64,000 nucleotides of DNA from Serinus canaria (Eukaryota > Chordata > Aves > Passeriformes > Fringillidae), in the NCBI RefSeq assembly GCF_022539315.1, contig NC_066317.1, positions 53,920,435-53,984,434 of the forward strand, in the 5' to 3' direction. Within the stretch, counting starts at the first letter, position 1. Each line of letters begins with the position of its first letter. A model generated the notes under the pieces. That model was not told the origin of the DNA, ran no database searches, and worked only from the letters and a program-made list of their open reading frames with translations. Position numbers and translations under genes: made by a program. Positions 1 through 12,916 of this stretch are shown in pieces.

Positions 1-3000
1 GTGCCCGTCTCTCAAGTACACACCTCTTCCTTCTCCCTTGACTGGTGTTTTTCACAGTCAAGGAATTGTGTAGATGCTTTCCTAGTTTGGGCTGGCCACA
101 AACACCTGATGCTAGAAATGCTGACTTCAGCAAAATTGTTCTTAAAAAAAAAATCAGTTGGAAGAAAGACACCAACCTGTTATCCTGTCTTACACAAGCC
201 TACATAGAGGCACATGCTGCATACCTAATCAAGTGCTTTGAAATCCCTTTTTCATCAACTGCAATAGCTGGTGGGAAGTGATGTCTGATTAGAGCCAAAA
301 CTTTCTCTGTGCAGGCTAATAGAGCGAGGAAGTGAGGAGAGAAAAGCTGCAGAGACTTTCTTTTGCCTTGCTGAGACATGGCCCTGGCAGCAGTGGAGGC
401 ATCCCTTAGGTGCCAGGAAGGCACAGGCTGGGTCTCTCCTGGGCTGCAGACCCTCCTGGACTGCTCCCTGGGGCATCATATTGAACACCTCACTTCATAC
501 CCAGGACAATTGAAAAGACTTGAGGGATCAGTAGCTTGTTCTGTTTTCCTTGGTGCTGCTAGGAGGTTTAAGGTCCTTATCTGTGGTCACAAAATAGCCT
601 ATGTGGCTGCAACATTTGTAATTTGTGTTCCCAAAGGAATGCAGGGTCAAATAGCTGGAATCAGTGAACAGATCCTGGTATCTAGGAACAGCAGATGCTG
701 AACAGATGAACACATCTCATTTTAGAGATCTAGGCTTACTCTTTAAGACTATTTAGATTTGTGTTATTGGAAAGATACACTATGTGGATATTCTACACAT
801 CAAGACTAATATCCTCTTGCCATCAGGAAAATGGATCTTTTGCAGGGTGAAGTCTGACCATAATTTATCTAGGCAAAGTAGCTTGACTACCTATAGACCT
901 CAGTGTCTTCATACAACTGATCAGGAGCCTCAACCATGTCTAACAGATTGGAAAACTGGGACGAGGGGAAGCAGGATGTCTGTAAGAGAGCTAATAAAGG
1001 AACTGACACCTCAGGCACCCATTTGAGCCTCTCGTTCCCCATATGTGTTCTCTGACTCCTAAGGAGGACTGTGTAACTAAATTCTCTGTCTGGCTTCAAG
1101 AAAATAAATCAGTCTAGAGTATTATTCATAAGATTTATCAAGTTATGTAGCATTTTCTCCTGTGAAAAACCAGCAGCGGTGCCTTTTTTTATTTATTTCA
1201 CTATGCAAAAATAAACTGACAGAGAGTGTCTGCTAGTGGACTGCTGTGCAACAGCACTAAGTGCTAAAACATACAAGTTTGCAGTGTAATAAAATAGAGA
1301 ATTGTTCTGCAAGGTCTTGACTCTGACCTTATGTTTACTTGTATCAAAATTGTTCCAAACAAGAGGTGGAAGAAACCAGCCAAGTCCCCTCTAATATTAT
1401 CAATGGCACCAGAACTCCACTGAGTGTAGATGCTAGTAAATTTCTATAAATAGAGCTTGGAGGAGTTGTGGGAGATTTGCAGATCCCGTTATTTTCCAGT
1501 TGCAGCTGATGACTGGCAGCTGGCTCTGGTGGCTGCAGAGCAAGTGGGATGACTCCCAGCTGTCCGAGGGAGATCTACAAGCAACTTGCAAGGTACTTCA
1601 ATACTTGGAAATTGCCAATCTTTCAAAAGCTTTTTGTTGTATCAAAATAAATGTCAGGGAATACATGCTTGGCAACATTCTCCTGTTTATCAAGTGAAAC
1701 CTCTAAAGAATCTCTTGAGCCTCTGTTTGCCAAGTGCACAAATCATCAGCCTGTTCTTGGACATGCTTACCAGCATTAGTGGATATTACTTGTACTAGAA
1801 AGTATCTGAAGGATCAGGACCTGTGAATTATTGTTTTTTCTGCAACCCCTAGGAGCACTACATGGGAATTAGAATACAAGGCACTTAAACACGTAGCAAA
1901 GGAGTTATGAAAATCTGCAGTTTGAAGTAGAGAGCAGTATGTGTGAACCAAGGAAATAAAGAGAAGAGGCATTAAAGGAGTGTAAAAATGGTCAGAGGTT
2001 TAAGACCATCAATATTTCATAAAGAAGTATTTATTAAAAACAATGTCATAGGGATGATATACATATTGGTTGTCAGCTTGTGTGCAAGGCAAAATATATA
2101 TGTGATAGTTTCTCTGTGGTTTAGGTGTGGAGGTGGGTTTCCATGTGCTGGGATATCACAGATGCCTACAAATTGTGTCTTCCATCTAAGTTGTTTATAA
2201 TGTGATTGCAAACAGCGAATGTATTGTTTCAACATGGTTAATGTTTATGAGCTGCATTTCAGTTTATAGGTACACACAGATTGCCTGGAAAAGTACCAGG
2301 CCATTCCATTTTTAAGCAGTGATGAAGAAAGATGGAAGTTTACATACTCCCTTACACGGGGGAACAAAATAAGTCCAAGTAGACTACAGTTGTTTGGGTG
2401 TTAAGTTCCTATGAATTACCCCATACCCTTCTGCTCTCTGTGAGGTTATCTGAGATTCCAAAGAGGGTAATTTCCAACCATGAAAAGAAGAAAATAAAGG
2501 CTGGGAATCCATGAGAAATCAAGACTGTTTTGCTATAGATTCTCAGCATAGACTTCCACAAAAGCCTTTATCAAAAACTTTCCTTTAGCTACCACTTGAA
2601 CCTTTAACAAAGTCCAGCTGGTCTCTGGACTGCTTTTGGCTCCACGACCCATGTGTGAACTCTGGGAGAGGGTGCTCATGCAGGGTAAATGGATTTAATG
2701 CTGCTTCAAGCCACATTAACTGTACTCAACATTTACAGCATATGGTTCCCAGGTTTCCCAGAGAAAATATCTTTTAGACCGACTGCTTGGTAGTTCTTTG
2801 TACACCCTCTACTATGCTTCTCTTTCACTACGATCTACAAACCTGAAAGTTTTGAAGGAGAGGATTGTGCAAAGGGGAGAGGTAACATTAAATATTGCTT
2901 TCTTGGCTTAATTTTCCCCCCGCTTCATTAGAAAATATGTAAACCAGAAAAATTGACACACTAATTGTAAAAATATCAAGCAATAAATGCCCTTTGTGGT

Positions 3001-4190
3001 TTACAGTAGAAAATAGGAAAGAATACTATTAAAACTTATTTATAGGCGGAGTGATTTAAAAAAATATTTTTACTTGTTGTTTTCCTCCTATCTGTGAAAA
3101 CTTTGTCGCAAGAAATTATTTACAGAAACACTCAGGTAAGCAGCAGTGCATCAGTAGAAGAGGCATGCACAGTTTACTAGAGCTATGTGTTTATAGAAGA
3201 CAAGAGTGACTGAATGGACCTTTCCCTTAAGCCTCCAGACCCCATCAAGTTGCCCAGCAGTGGGATGTGTGGTTGGGTACTCTGTGCATAACCCTGCCTG
3301 AACAGTGAGAGCTGCATTACTCAAGCTGCCAGCCAGGGTATAGCTTTTTATAAGTTTTTACCTGCTCAGCTGTAGGAGTTTAGAGCTTGGCTTGCCAGGA
3401 ATGACACAGAAAGGAGGTGTGCTGGGGAAAGAGCAGGACAACCCTATTAAAAGCTGTGTGTCTAATTTCTCATGCAGGGTTGTTTTCACTCATTTTCCTG
3501 TTCTTCAGCACTTAATGATTTTTCTGTCATCAATGGAGTTTTAATTGAGGGGGATTAGGGGTGGATTAAAGGATCTCATCAGAGCTCAAACTGCCTGCAT
3601 CCACTTCCTGTTGAGTCCTCTCAACAGAAGAGCTATTGACATCAGAAAAGTGAAAAATACATAAGTCAGTGACACAGTGAGGCAGAACTCCATTGAACTA
3701 TAACCAAGGAGTTACAAGTGTAAAGGCAAGTGTGTAATAAAATCTTGGAGATCACAGAAGGACAAGGTTTATGTCATTTTGCCCACTTCTGGATTTCACC
3801 TGGCTATATACAAGAAGAGGGGCTTAAACTTTAGCAGACACAAAGACATCACCTCAACTCCTTCCTCAAATGCTTATGGATTTTTTAATGAAAGACATTT
3901 TCCAGCATATAGTTGAATCAATATTAAAAATGTTGTAAAATTCACCACACAAAACCCCAGTGGATTTACATTTAATTCTATATTTACATTGGATTTAGAA
4001 TAAAACTACATTAGGAACATAAACCCTCTTTTTCTCCTTTTATACCAGGGAGAAGTAGGATATCGAGGTTATGCATTTATTTGGGGTAGTTCTCTTTTTA
4101 CTTTTTTCTTGAAAATACTTTATCTTATCTAACCAGAAGAAAAGGGAGAGGGAATAGAGTCTCTGAAAATGAATCTATTGAGCACTTAGC
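1..4190. other. Unique noncoding sequence, no gene recognised
   Basis: AT-rich, CpG-poor sequence without a recognisable exon, RNA gene or repeat. The longest ATG-started frame is 107 codons at 378-701 on the plus strand; its translation resembles no family I know, and an open frame of this length is expected by chance. The stretch 2930-3090 is especially AT-rich, with several TAAT and AATAAA-like words, but nothing there is diagnostic. Confidence 0.6.
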
Positions 4191-4194
4191 CAGA

Positions 4195-4262
4195 CATGGC
4201 AGAAAATCCTGACCCAGCAAAGAAAATACTCCTAGTGATTTCAGTGGGCAGAGTTTCATATA
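4195..4262. repeat. Possible half of an old palindromic MITE-like repeat
   Basis: The string contains a 'cctgacccagcaaag' start followed about 25 bp later by 'gatttcagtggg'. This order resembles the short palindromic nonautonomous DNA-transposon-like repeats common in turtle and crocodilian DNA, which have a 'tgacttcaatggga' core. A second similar core, 'tgacatcaatggga', lies at about 4500-4515. The match is from memory and partial. It could be chance. Confidence 0.3.
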
Positions 4263-4545
4263 TTGCTTCCCAAAGAGCAAAAGCTTAGTTCTGCTCTTCA
4301 TGTTTCTCTTTAATCACCAGGAGTTAACATGCAAATCCACAGCAAGACTGTAACTAGAACATTTAAGCCTAATTATACAGCTCTGGGAACAATGACCAAA
4401 TCTCATCAAAATTTTTTATCTTTTAGACACTAAGAAATCTTTTCAGTTACAAAAATTTCCTCTCAGATATGCACAGCAGGTCTCAGCTGTGATATGCTAC
4501 TGACATCAATGGGATATATGTATAAAGTACTGAGATACACATATG

Positions 4546-7500
4546 CAAGTCAAAATTTACCATGAGGTTCTGTGGGGATAATACTGGTGATGTTTTCCAT
4601 ATCTGTACTTGAAAGAAGAAGTGACATTTTAGTTTCTTGGAGTATGTTTTAGATACAATTCTTGTTATGACTCAGTTAAGACCTTCAAAGTTGCACTCCA
4701 AAGGGGTCCAGAAGGCTCTAAGCTAAAAATATTTTTAGAATGGAAATTCTTGTAAAATGTGCTACCTGTAAATCTCATGCAAAGCATGACTTGGTGGAGC
4801 CATCACTCCTCTGGGTTGTCCCTGCTCCCAGTAGCTTGCTTAACTAAAGTTGATTGAATATATCAGTATTTTGGTGAGGCTTTTTTGGGTGTGTTTTGTG
4901 GTATAATTTATTTATTATTTATTTAAACAGATGAAAACCTAGCTGAGAAGTTCCTGTTTGCTTTCATAGAATATTTTTTTATCCATTATGCTATCACAGC
5001 ACTGTGAGTTTGTTTGCTGCTGAACATATGCAGTAGCTTATGTTGAATATATGTTGAATATGTTGTTCAGTCTGGCTGTTGAATGCCTGTAACTCCAGGC
5101 ACATATCTGCAGTGAATGTCTGAGATTTGCTGGCATCTACTAGCCTGGCTAGCTCCATGTACATAATAGCACTCACCCTATAGGGTTACCAGGTGTGTGC
5201 AAATTTCAGAAAGGTTTCTGGGAGAATCACTGTATTTTTCACTGCACAGCTGTTTTATGCATATGCAACAAAATAAATACAACCAGTGCCCAAATGGTCA
5301 AAGTTATCTTTTAATGGCATCTGACTAACTTCACTGCACAAATGAAGGTTCTTCTCTACAGGAAATCCCAGACAAAAATTGGAAGACCTGTACTTAGAAG
5401 ACTGAGTTTCAGACAGATACTTAGGGTCTGCAAAATAATCCTGTAACAATTCAAACTCACTGCTGCTAGGCCTCATGAAAGAATTTGTCAGAAAAAACTC
5501 AGGGTTCCAGGTCCCCCCCTGTTTGCAGTTGGAATGTTAAGGAGTTCAGCTGCAAGGAGACTGGAAACTGCTGTTGAAGGACAAGACCCAATAGAAATGA
5601 GATGAAACATGGTAGAAATTGGGTTAAAATACAGTTAGGAAAGGAAAACTCAAATTTACAGCAGCTTTTTCAAATTTCCACCAACATAAAGAGTGCAAGT
5701 TCACTCTGGTTGGTTGTTCTCAGCATTCTGAAAAAAATATTAATGGAGAATACAGCTGCTAAAAATATAATCTCACATGCTACTCTGTATTTTCTAAACA
5801 TAGCAAATCACATGTACTCTACTATAATGCATTTCTTAGTAATTTATGTTTGGGTTTTTTTTTTTTTTTTAAATATCTGATTTTAAACATGGGGCTTTGA
5901 GTCCAGGATGTTTAAAACCAAATAGCATTGTGTAAATTATGTTAAATTGTGAAAATGATGATTAGAATAATTCAAGAGTCAAATTCAGACACCTATTACA
6001 TGCTGCTGAACTTCAAGTATAATTGCGTCTGTCTCACATTGATACTAAAAATAGGAATATTGTAAATGAAGTGGAAGAAAAATTATGGCACAGAATCCCA
6101 TGAGTTATAGACTTCAGAGCATCAGTCTAGTGGTCAGATATAACCTAACATGGCCAATAGATTCTCCTGAAGTGCTCCTTTCCATTACAAGGCAATTTCT
6201 GAAAACAAGCAGAAGAGAGAAGAGATTCTTTCAGCATTGTCATTGCTAAATATCAGCCAGCAGCCAAGTCTCACACTTGCTCTCTCTGTCCCCCTACAAT
6301 GGGATAAGGGAAAGAACTGGAAGAGCAAAAGCTGGAGAAAGTGTGGTTGAGATAAGGACAGTTTAACAGGTAAAGCAAAAGCTGCTCACACAAGGAAAGC
6401 AAAGAAAGGTAGTCATTCACCCCTTCCCATGGGCAGGCAGGGCTACAGCCATCTCCAGGAAAGCAGGGTCCTGCCACATGTAACAGTGTTTTGGGAAGAA
6501 AAACATCACCACTTGAAACATTTCCCCTTTCTTCCTTCTTCCTCCAGCTGTATGTGCTGAGCATGGAGCAGTGGGATATGGAATATCCCTTGGGTCAGTT
6601 GAGGTCAGCTGTCTAGGCTGTGTCCCACCTCAAACTCCTTGAGCACCCACAGCTTCCTCACTGGTGGTGGGGATGGGGAGAGTCAGAAAAGGCTAAAACT
6701 CTGCGTCAGCATTGCTGAGCAGTAACAAAAACACCTCTACACTATCAACACTTTCCAGCCCAAATCCAAAATATATCCTCATATTGGCTACTATAAAAAA
6801 CCTATCCCAGTCAAAACCAGCACAAGCATCTTCCACAAAAGAAGACAAATTAAAAAACTAAAACTTATTAGAGGCTTTGAAGTTCTTTCAAACAAAGGTG
6901 ATCAACTCTAAGAGGGATTAAAAATGGTTAGTGTCTGGGCTACCAGTCTTTTCCTTTAAAAAACTGAGCTGCAAGGCTGGCCAGTTCTTTAGGATGATGG
7001 CAAGCAGTAGCTATCTGGTTGAACCAGAAACATCTGGTGAGAAATAAGACAAAGAGAAATATGCTCACACAGATCTCATCTTCTCCTTCATAAGGTTTTT
7101 CCTTTAACATTTTCAATTTACTAGTTGTATTGAAGTTTCATAGTTACAAACTCAGTCTTGTGCTTTTCATTTATATGGCTGATATATACTAAATTTACTT
7201 TTATGTCTCAGACAGTAAGAAGACATCACAGAAAATAACTCCTTGATTAATTTAATCTGCTTTTGGTTATATTTATTTTCTTATTTGTGACCATTGTTCA
7301 TAGTTTCTGGAAACTGATTTTCTCAAATTAACAATACAATTTATTCCTGCTGTGGGGCAGCTATTTCAAAAATCCTGGGAATTTTCAGTCAGTTTTTTTA
7401 CTAGCTCAGTTAAAATGCCTTTATTTCATTGACAGTAAGAGTCCATGCTAAGCCTGTAAACCTACCACTGTGAGCAGAAGGAAATTGCCTTTATGTATTT

Positions 7501-7760
7501 CCCTAAGAGATACAGAACTGCATGATTTAAAAGTGTGATAGAACATTTATAGGTGAATCTGACCACTGCAAGACTAGGATAACAAGTCAGATGAAGCAGC
7601 AGAGCAGTTTTCATGTCCTCAGGTAAATGCCATATTTTCATAAAATGTTGTAGTTTGCAAAACTTGTTGAAATGCTGCTGAAAAAAAAAGAGACTGAAAA
7701 CCACAGTCAGAACGTTGAATAAATTAGATGATATGATTTAGATGTGCTTCAAAAAACCAC
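4546..7760. other. Unique noncoding sequence, no gene recognised
   Basis: No exon or interspersed repeat was recognised. Small items are an exact 11-bp tandem pair (ATGTTGAATAT) at 5040-5061 and a T16 run at 5855-5870. All open frames are under 100 codons and unrecognised. Confidence 0.6.
5040..5061. repeat. Two-copy 11-bp tandem repeat
   Basis: ATGTTGAATAT occurs twice in direct succession with no difference between copies. It is too short to assign to a family and is probably a replication-slippage duplication. Confidence 0.7.
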
Positions 7761-7788
7761 CAGAATCTGTATATAAATACAGATTCTG
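7761..7788. repeat. Perfect 12-bp inverted repeat with 4-nt loop
   Basis: CAGAATCTGTAT at 7761-7772 and ATACAGATTCTG at 7777-7788 are exact reverse complements separated by ATAA. The stem does not extend outward (C7760 faces A7789). No T-run follows, and nothing around it suggests a pre-miRNA of usual length. It is a potential cruciform or a small palindromic repeat. Confidence 0.85.
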
Positions 7789-10700
7789 AGGCTTTGTGAA
7801 TCAAGGCTTTGAAATAAGCTGGATTTATAATAACAAGGTTTTATAAAGCATACAGTCTAGAAGAATGTACAGCTAAAATATTTCAAGGCTGAAGTTTTCC
7901 ATAGTAACAGAGGGAAGAAACATTTCCTCATTTGAATAATATTTAATTCTGTGTCCAAAGATATCAGATTGATCAAAACTCTCCAAAGGTACAGGGAATT
8001 TGACATGATGATTTAAGTCTCAGACTTCTGGTAAAGCTTACTTTTCTTGGAGGAACTACAGGACATATGCCACCTTGGTAGGCACATTATTGAATTTTTG
8101 GCAAAGAGATGGAGACCATGCTGTCCGTGCTTTCCGTGAATAAAAAGACCTCTGTATTCAGATCCAGTGAGACAACCAGAGCTTGGCATGTATTCCTTGT
8201 TGCTCCCTCATAAAGAGGAATACCAGAGAATCAGGTCAACCTGCTTAGTCTAGTACCACCTTTTGTTTGGATAACTTCAGCTGGGGTAATACAATAGGGA
8301 AGGTGCAACATATGAAACAAAGTCATGGCCTGAATGCACATTTTTACTAACTTTGAAAAGCTCCCAGGGAATTCATTGGAATCTATGTTAATCTAAAGTA
8401 GAAAGAGTTACTATAGTTACTAATACAATAGTTACTAAATATAATTCTCACTATATAAAGTGCACATTCTGGGATCATATAAGTTGAGAAGATAAAAGAT
8501 CTTTAATTATGTTTGCCAAGGTAATAAATGATTGGCTCCCTTTTATATTGTTCCACTGTAGACAGAAAATGCGCATAACACTTTAAATGTTTTCAACAAT
8601 TCAGCATCAGCCAGGAGTATTAGAGTGCTTGTTCCTTCTTCTTTTATTTAAAGGTTGGCAGTAATTTTTCATGTCAAGGTCATGATTGATGTGGGTTAAC
8701 TTTCACTAAAAGTCTTTTGGAACATTTTGAGTAATGTTAAAAATTATGGCATGCAATACATCAAAATATTTTTCTAGACTTCCTGCATAAGTAAACAAAC
8801 ACAAGGGAAATGTGGAAGGCCTTTATGGTATTTTGTAAGCAAGTTTCAAACTGCATGTTGCAGATTTATATGCTTCATAGCTTATGCTGTGATGCCTGTT
8901 GCATTTTATTAAAATACACTATGGGTGGGGAATAGATGGTGGTGTACTACATTTGTGTCTTTGCCCATGTCAATTTGAAATGGAGATCGATTCACTAAGA
9001 AATGTATCCAAGCATGGATTATGTAACCTGTCCATCAAGTGCCAGTTTCCTAGGGAAACACTAATAGCAAGTCCTCAATCTTAGGCCAAATGTCAAGGCT
9101 GTAACGTCCAGCACTCCCAAGTATGGAACATGAGATTACAAAAACTGCAATTGACAGGCAAATGTTAAAGCTGCTGATCTTCAGCAGTCAAGAACTCGAT
9201 AGCACAGAAAATCCCTCCAAGGCATAACTCCCAAAGATAAGTAAAGTCAGACAAGATGAGGAACAGGTGAAGCAGCAGTATTTTCCTAAAAGAAAAAGAA
9301 AGAGGGATGTCTACTGTCGCTCCTTAACGTAGGTTAAAAAAAAAGATAGGGCACTGGCAGGTGTACATTTTGGATCTCTGCTTTTTAGGCAGTCAGTGCC
9401 TTCTCCTCCACTCTCAATAGCAGACCTTTATAAGAACCTGGGCAATGGAAGACACCAGCCTTTTATCATCATGTTCAGGTCTCAGTGAGGTACTTGTGAG
9501 GGATGTCTAAAATGCCAGCAGCCAGTCCATCCAGAGGTGTCTGTCTTTCTATTTTGGACGTACCAAGTCCCTCAGCAAAATTCTGGGATCAGAGACTTGT
9601 GAATGCAGCCAGTACTGCACTCACAAAGAAAACAGTCTCTTGGTTTGAGTGAAGTAGGATTCGAGAAGTCTGTAAATGGCTGAGGAAAAGGTTCAGGGTT
9701 GCTGCAAAACTATCAGTGTCAGGAAGTGTTGGAACTTTACACTAACACAATCTTTATTCCTTCACATTTTTCTTTCCACTTCAAACCCTTGTTAGATCCT
9801 CTCTAAGCATGAGGAATAAACTGTTCTCTGACAGATGAAAGATGATGATTTTCTGAGACGTCTAGTCTAGATTAGGAATCCTATGCTTTCAAACCATTAA
9901 ACTTTGGTGAGATGAGTCCTACATCTAATGCATATAGACAAACACTGGTAGATAAAAAATACTTAAAGATATTTTTAAGTTCCAGGTAGGACGTAGCCAT
10001 CTTGAGAGGATATGCTTCAGTACTTCTACATGTTCAAAATTACCTAAGTGACCTATGTCTTAGAAAACTGAATACTACTGGGAAGGTGACACAAAATGAC
10101 TGATAGTGCTTGAAACACTATATTCAATATTGTATGTACCATACTCGACTGGGGTGCTCAGTGAAAGATCTGTAACAATTGGCTGCTCAAGAGAATACTT
10201 GAGCAAGTATTCCCTGCTTTGCAGAAATTGTACGATAGCACCTACCATAGCTGCTACAGTTCAGACTCTGTTATTTCAGTATAATTTTTACTTATCCAAA
10301 TATTCCTAATATATTTTCATTGCTGTCTTGAAATTAATCAAACAGACAGTGCCTAATAAGGCATTAAGCTACTTAACTGTATAGTGCCCAAAAATGAGCA
10401 GAAACCTTTCTGTATTTCCCAGTCTTAAAACCCCACTGGCCACAGAAAAAGATATAACCTTTCAACAAAGATTTTAATTATTTCTAAACTGAAAGAAGAC
10501 TAATACAGTGCTGGCAATTTATGAACCTTTTGTTCTACCAGGATATAGCTGTGCATAAATCTTGGGAAACTGTATTATTTAGCTTGTTGTAGCTCTGTAA
10601 AAAAGTATGAATAATAAAATATGCACTTCTGTTGTGTTTCCAGCAATCACATTGTTTTCTCTATTCCTACTTTTCTTAGCAATAAAAGGAGTTTTCAAGA

Positions 10701-12749
10701 GTTTAGTTCTAAGAATCCAAGCTAGAAATTATTTTTATGATCTGCTCCATTTGCATGCTGTCTCACATCTGACAGTCCACTATGAACAATTGAGAGACTT
10801 CTTCTGCATAAATTGCAGTAAGCCTTATGGCAATTATTGCTATCTTTACTGATCCATGCAAAACCATTTCTTCTCTCATTCCAGAAAGTGCAAAGCCTCT
10901 TCTTTTTAGGGAGTTGTTGACCATATTACAGTTTTCAGCAATATAGCTGTGCAAGTAGAAGTTAACCAGACCCCTGAGAGGCCTGGTTAATTAGAACTTT
11001 TGCTGCATGGCAGAAGTAAATGAATTGTGGGCAAGATTGTACATGCAGATTTTTTACCCAGAAAGGGCAATTTTGCTTTCTATTATAACACTATGAAAAT
11101 AAGGTAATCTGTTATATGTGTTAAGACACTGCAAGGTCAGGCTATTAAAATAATGAACCATTTTAACGATGCTAATACAAAAGTGAAGTAAACAAATAAG
11201 ATGAAAGACAAATGGTAGGTATGGCTTGGTTTTAAACAAAGATGTGATTTGACTGAAGTATAAAGGCATACATATTTAAAAGATAGTCTTTATGCTCTAT
11301 TTTCACAAGATGGCATATTTGGCTCCTGTTATTCATCTTGTCCTGCCATGTTGAAGGTTTTGTGATACCAGCCTGTAAGAGATTCTGCTGGTTTCTGTGT
11401 TTCAGTTGGTTTAGAAATGAAAAGATAGCTCAGGTCTTGTTTGACTTCTGCTGTGCCCATCTACAAAAAGGGAGGAATAATGTTTTTTTAATAATATCTT
11501 CAGAGGCATGAAATGAATAAAGGAGCAGGTAGTCCTATCTTTATGAGACAGTTAGCAGGTTGTATCTTGATTTGTTGAAGGAATGTTCACTGTCATGGCT
11601 GAAAGCCATGTACAGAGCTATAATTCAGTCAATTAAAACCACATAAATAATGTTTAAATGCTGCTTAAGAACATGCTCACTAACTGCTCTGTATGTATAT
11701 GGAACATATATATTTATATTACCTGTTTATATTAGCTGTTTATAAGCCAGTATTCAGCCTGTGATAAATCCGTGAGAAAAAATAATCTCTAGATAATGAA
11801 TAGTTTAATGTGCCAGATGGTAGATGTAGTTCTGGAAATGTGTCTCAAAACTGTCTTCATCCACATCTATAGCAGCTGATAGCATATCTATACAACTTCT
11901 CCAAACACGTATTTTAGCGTCTTCTGGTTTTAAATGTATGGCATAACTGCTGCTACATGAACTCATTTATAAAGCCCTGCCTCTCTCACAAATGCCTTAG
12001 TTTCTCAGAACAGATTAATGTCACACTGTAGCTAAGGCTCTTCAAGGATGGCCCATGGTCCAAAGCCATGAGACACATAAGCCCTTGACCTAATGGATGA
12101 ACAGGTAGGAGGTGACTGTGACTTTCTAGCCTGCTCCCCTGCAAACAGACCTCTGCTTAAATGGGGAAGCAATTGCAGGAATTGTGAGCTCAGGGCGGGA
12201 CTTTGTATTTTGCTTGTTTAATTCTTCAGGACAGCTAGGAAAGGGAATTGTCATTTTTGGGTTTTTCATTTATATTGTCAAAAATCCATAGCTTATTTGA
12301 GAATGAATTATTGCAGTGAAAGTAAGCAACATCTGCAAAATTTAATTAATTAAGGGATATCTCTTAAAATATGTATAATAATAACCACAGGACATCAATT
12401 ACGATGGTGAGGAATGCTTGCTTAAAGTAAGAGATGGATCACCCTAATTTCTCTTGTTTGTCAGCTAGAAGTGATGAGAATTTATGCTTGTCATTCACCA
12501 AGGATTAATGTAGTTAGCCTTGAAACCCTGACCACTTTGTTCTCAATGCTTGCTTTCAGACTTCTGGCTCACTTAAATTATGAATGAAAAAACCATTTGT
12601 AATGAGTCTTCTGGCCATTGTTTTTGATTCCAGTCAATTCCTCTCTAAAGCTAGAAATGAAGGGACACTCACATTTCTGTGAACAAGCAATGTTATAATT
12701 TTATTCGTGTGGCAAAAATGAGTGAATTGGTGCAGTAAGTACCTGGTGA
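7789..12749. other. Unique noncoding sequence, no gene recognised
   Basis: No exon, RNA gene or clear interspersed repeat was seen. A small three-copy AGTTACT motif occurs at 8406-8438. An 8-bp stem (TTAACCAG ... CTGGTTAA) lies near 10964-10989. Open frames are short (at most 81 codons) and unrecognised. Confidence 0.6.
8406..8438. repeat. Three near-tandem AGTTACT(A) copies
   Basis: AGTTACT starts at 8406, 8415 and 8430, the last two as AGTTACTAA with different spacers. It is a small degenerate local duplication with no assigned function. Confidence 0.6.
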
Positions 12750-12916
12750 GTGTTCCTGTGCAGACAGGAATTGGTTGAGTCACTATTTCTGGTGGTATTT
12801 AAAAGGCATGTAGATGTGGCACTTATGGGCACAGATTAGTCTTGGGCTAGGCAGTGCTGGGTTAGTGGTTGGACTCCATGATCTTAGAGAACTTTTCCAA
12901 ACTAATCAATCTGTGG
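12750..12916 (+). mobile_element. CR1 LINE 3'-end fragment
   Basis: The sequence follows the order of the conserved CR1 3' region: a 'ggttgagtcac' block, then a 'catgtagatgtggcactt' block at about 12808, a 'gggttagtggttggact' block at about 12859, and a 'catgatcttagagaac' block leading to the 'ttccaa..' end. About 165 bp survive, typical of a severely 5'-truncated CR1. The terminal 8-bp repeats of young copies are decayed. The short open frame here is a by-product of the element. Confidence 0.85.

Noticed and set aside
378..701. 107-codon ATG-started frame
   Set aside because: No domain or family recognised, overlapped by frames on the other strand, and of a length expected by chance.
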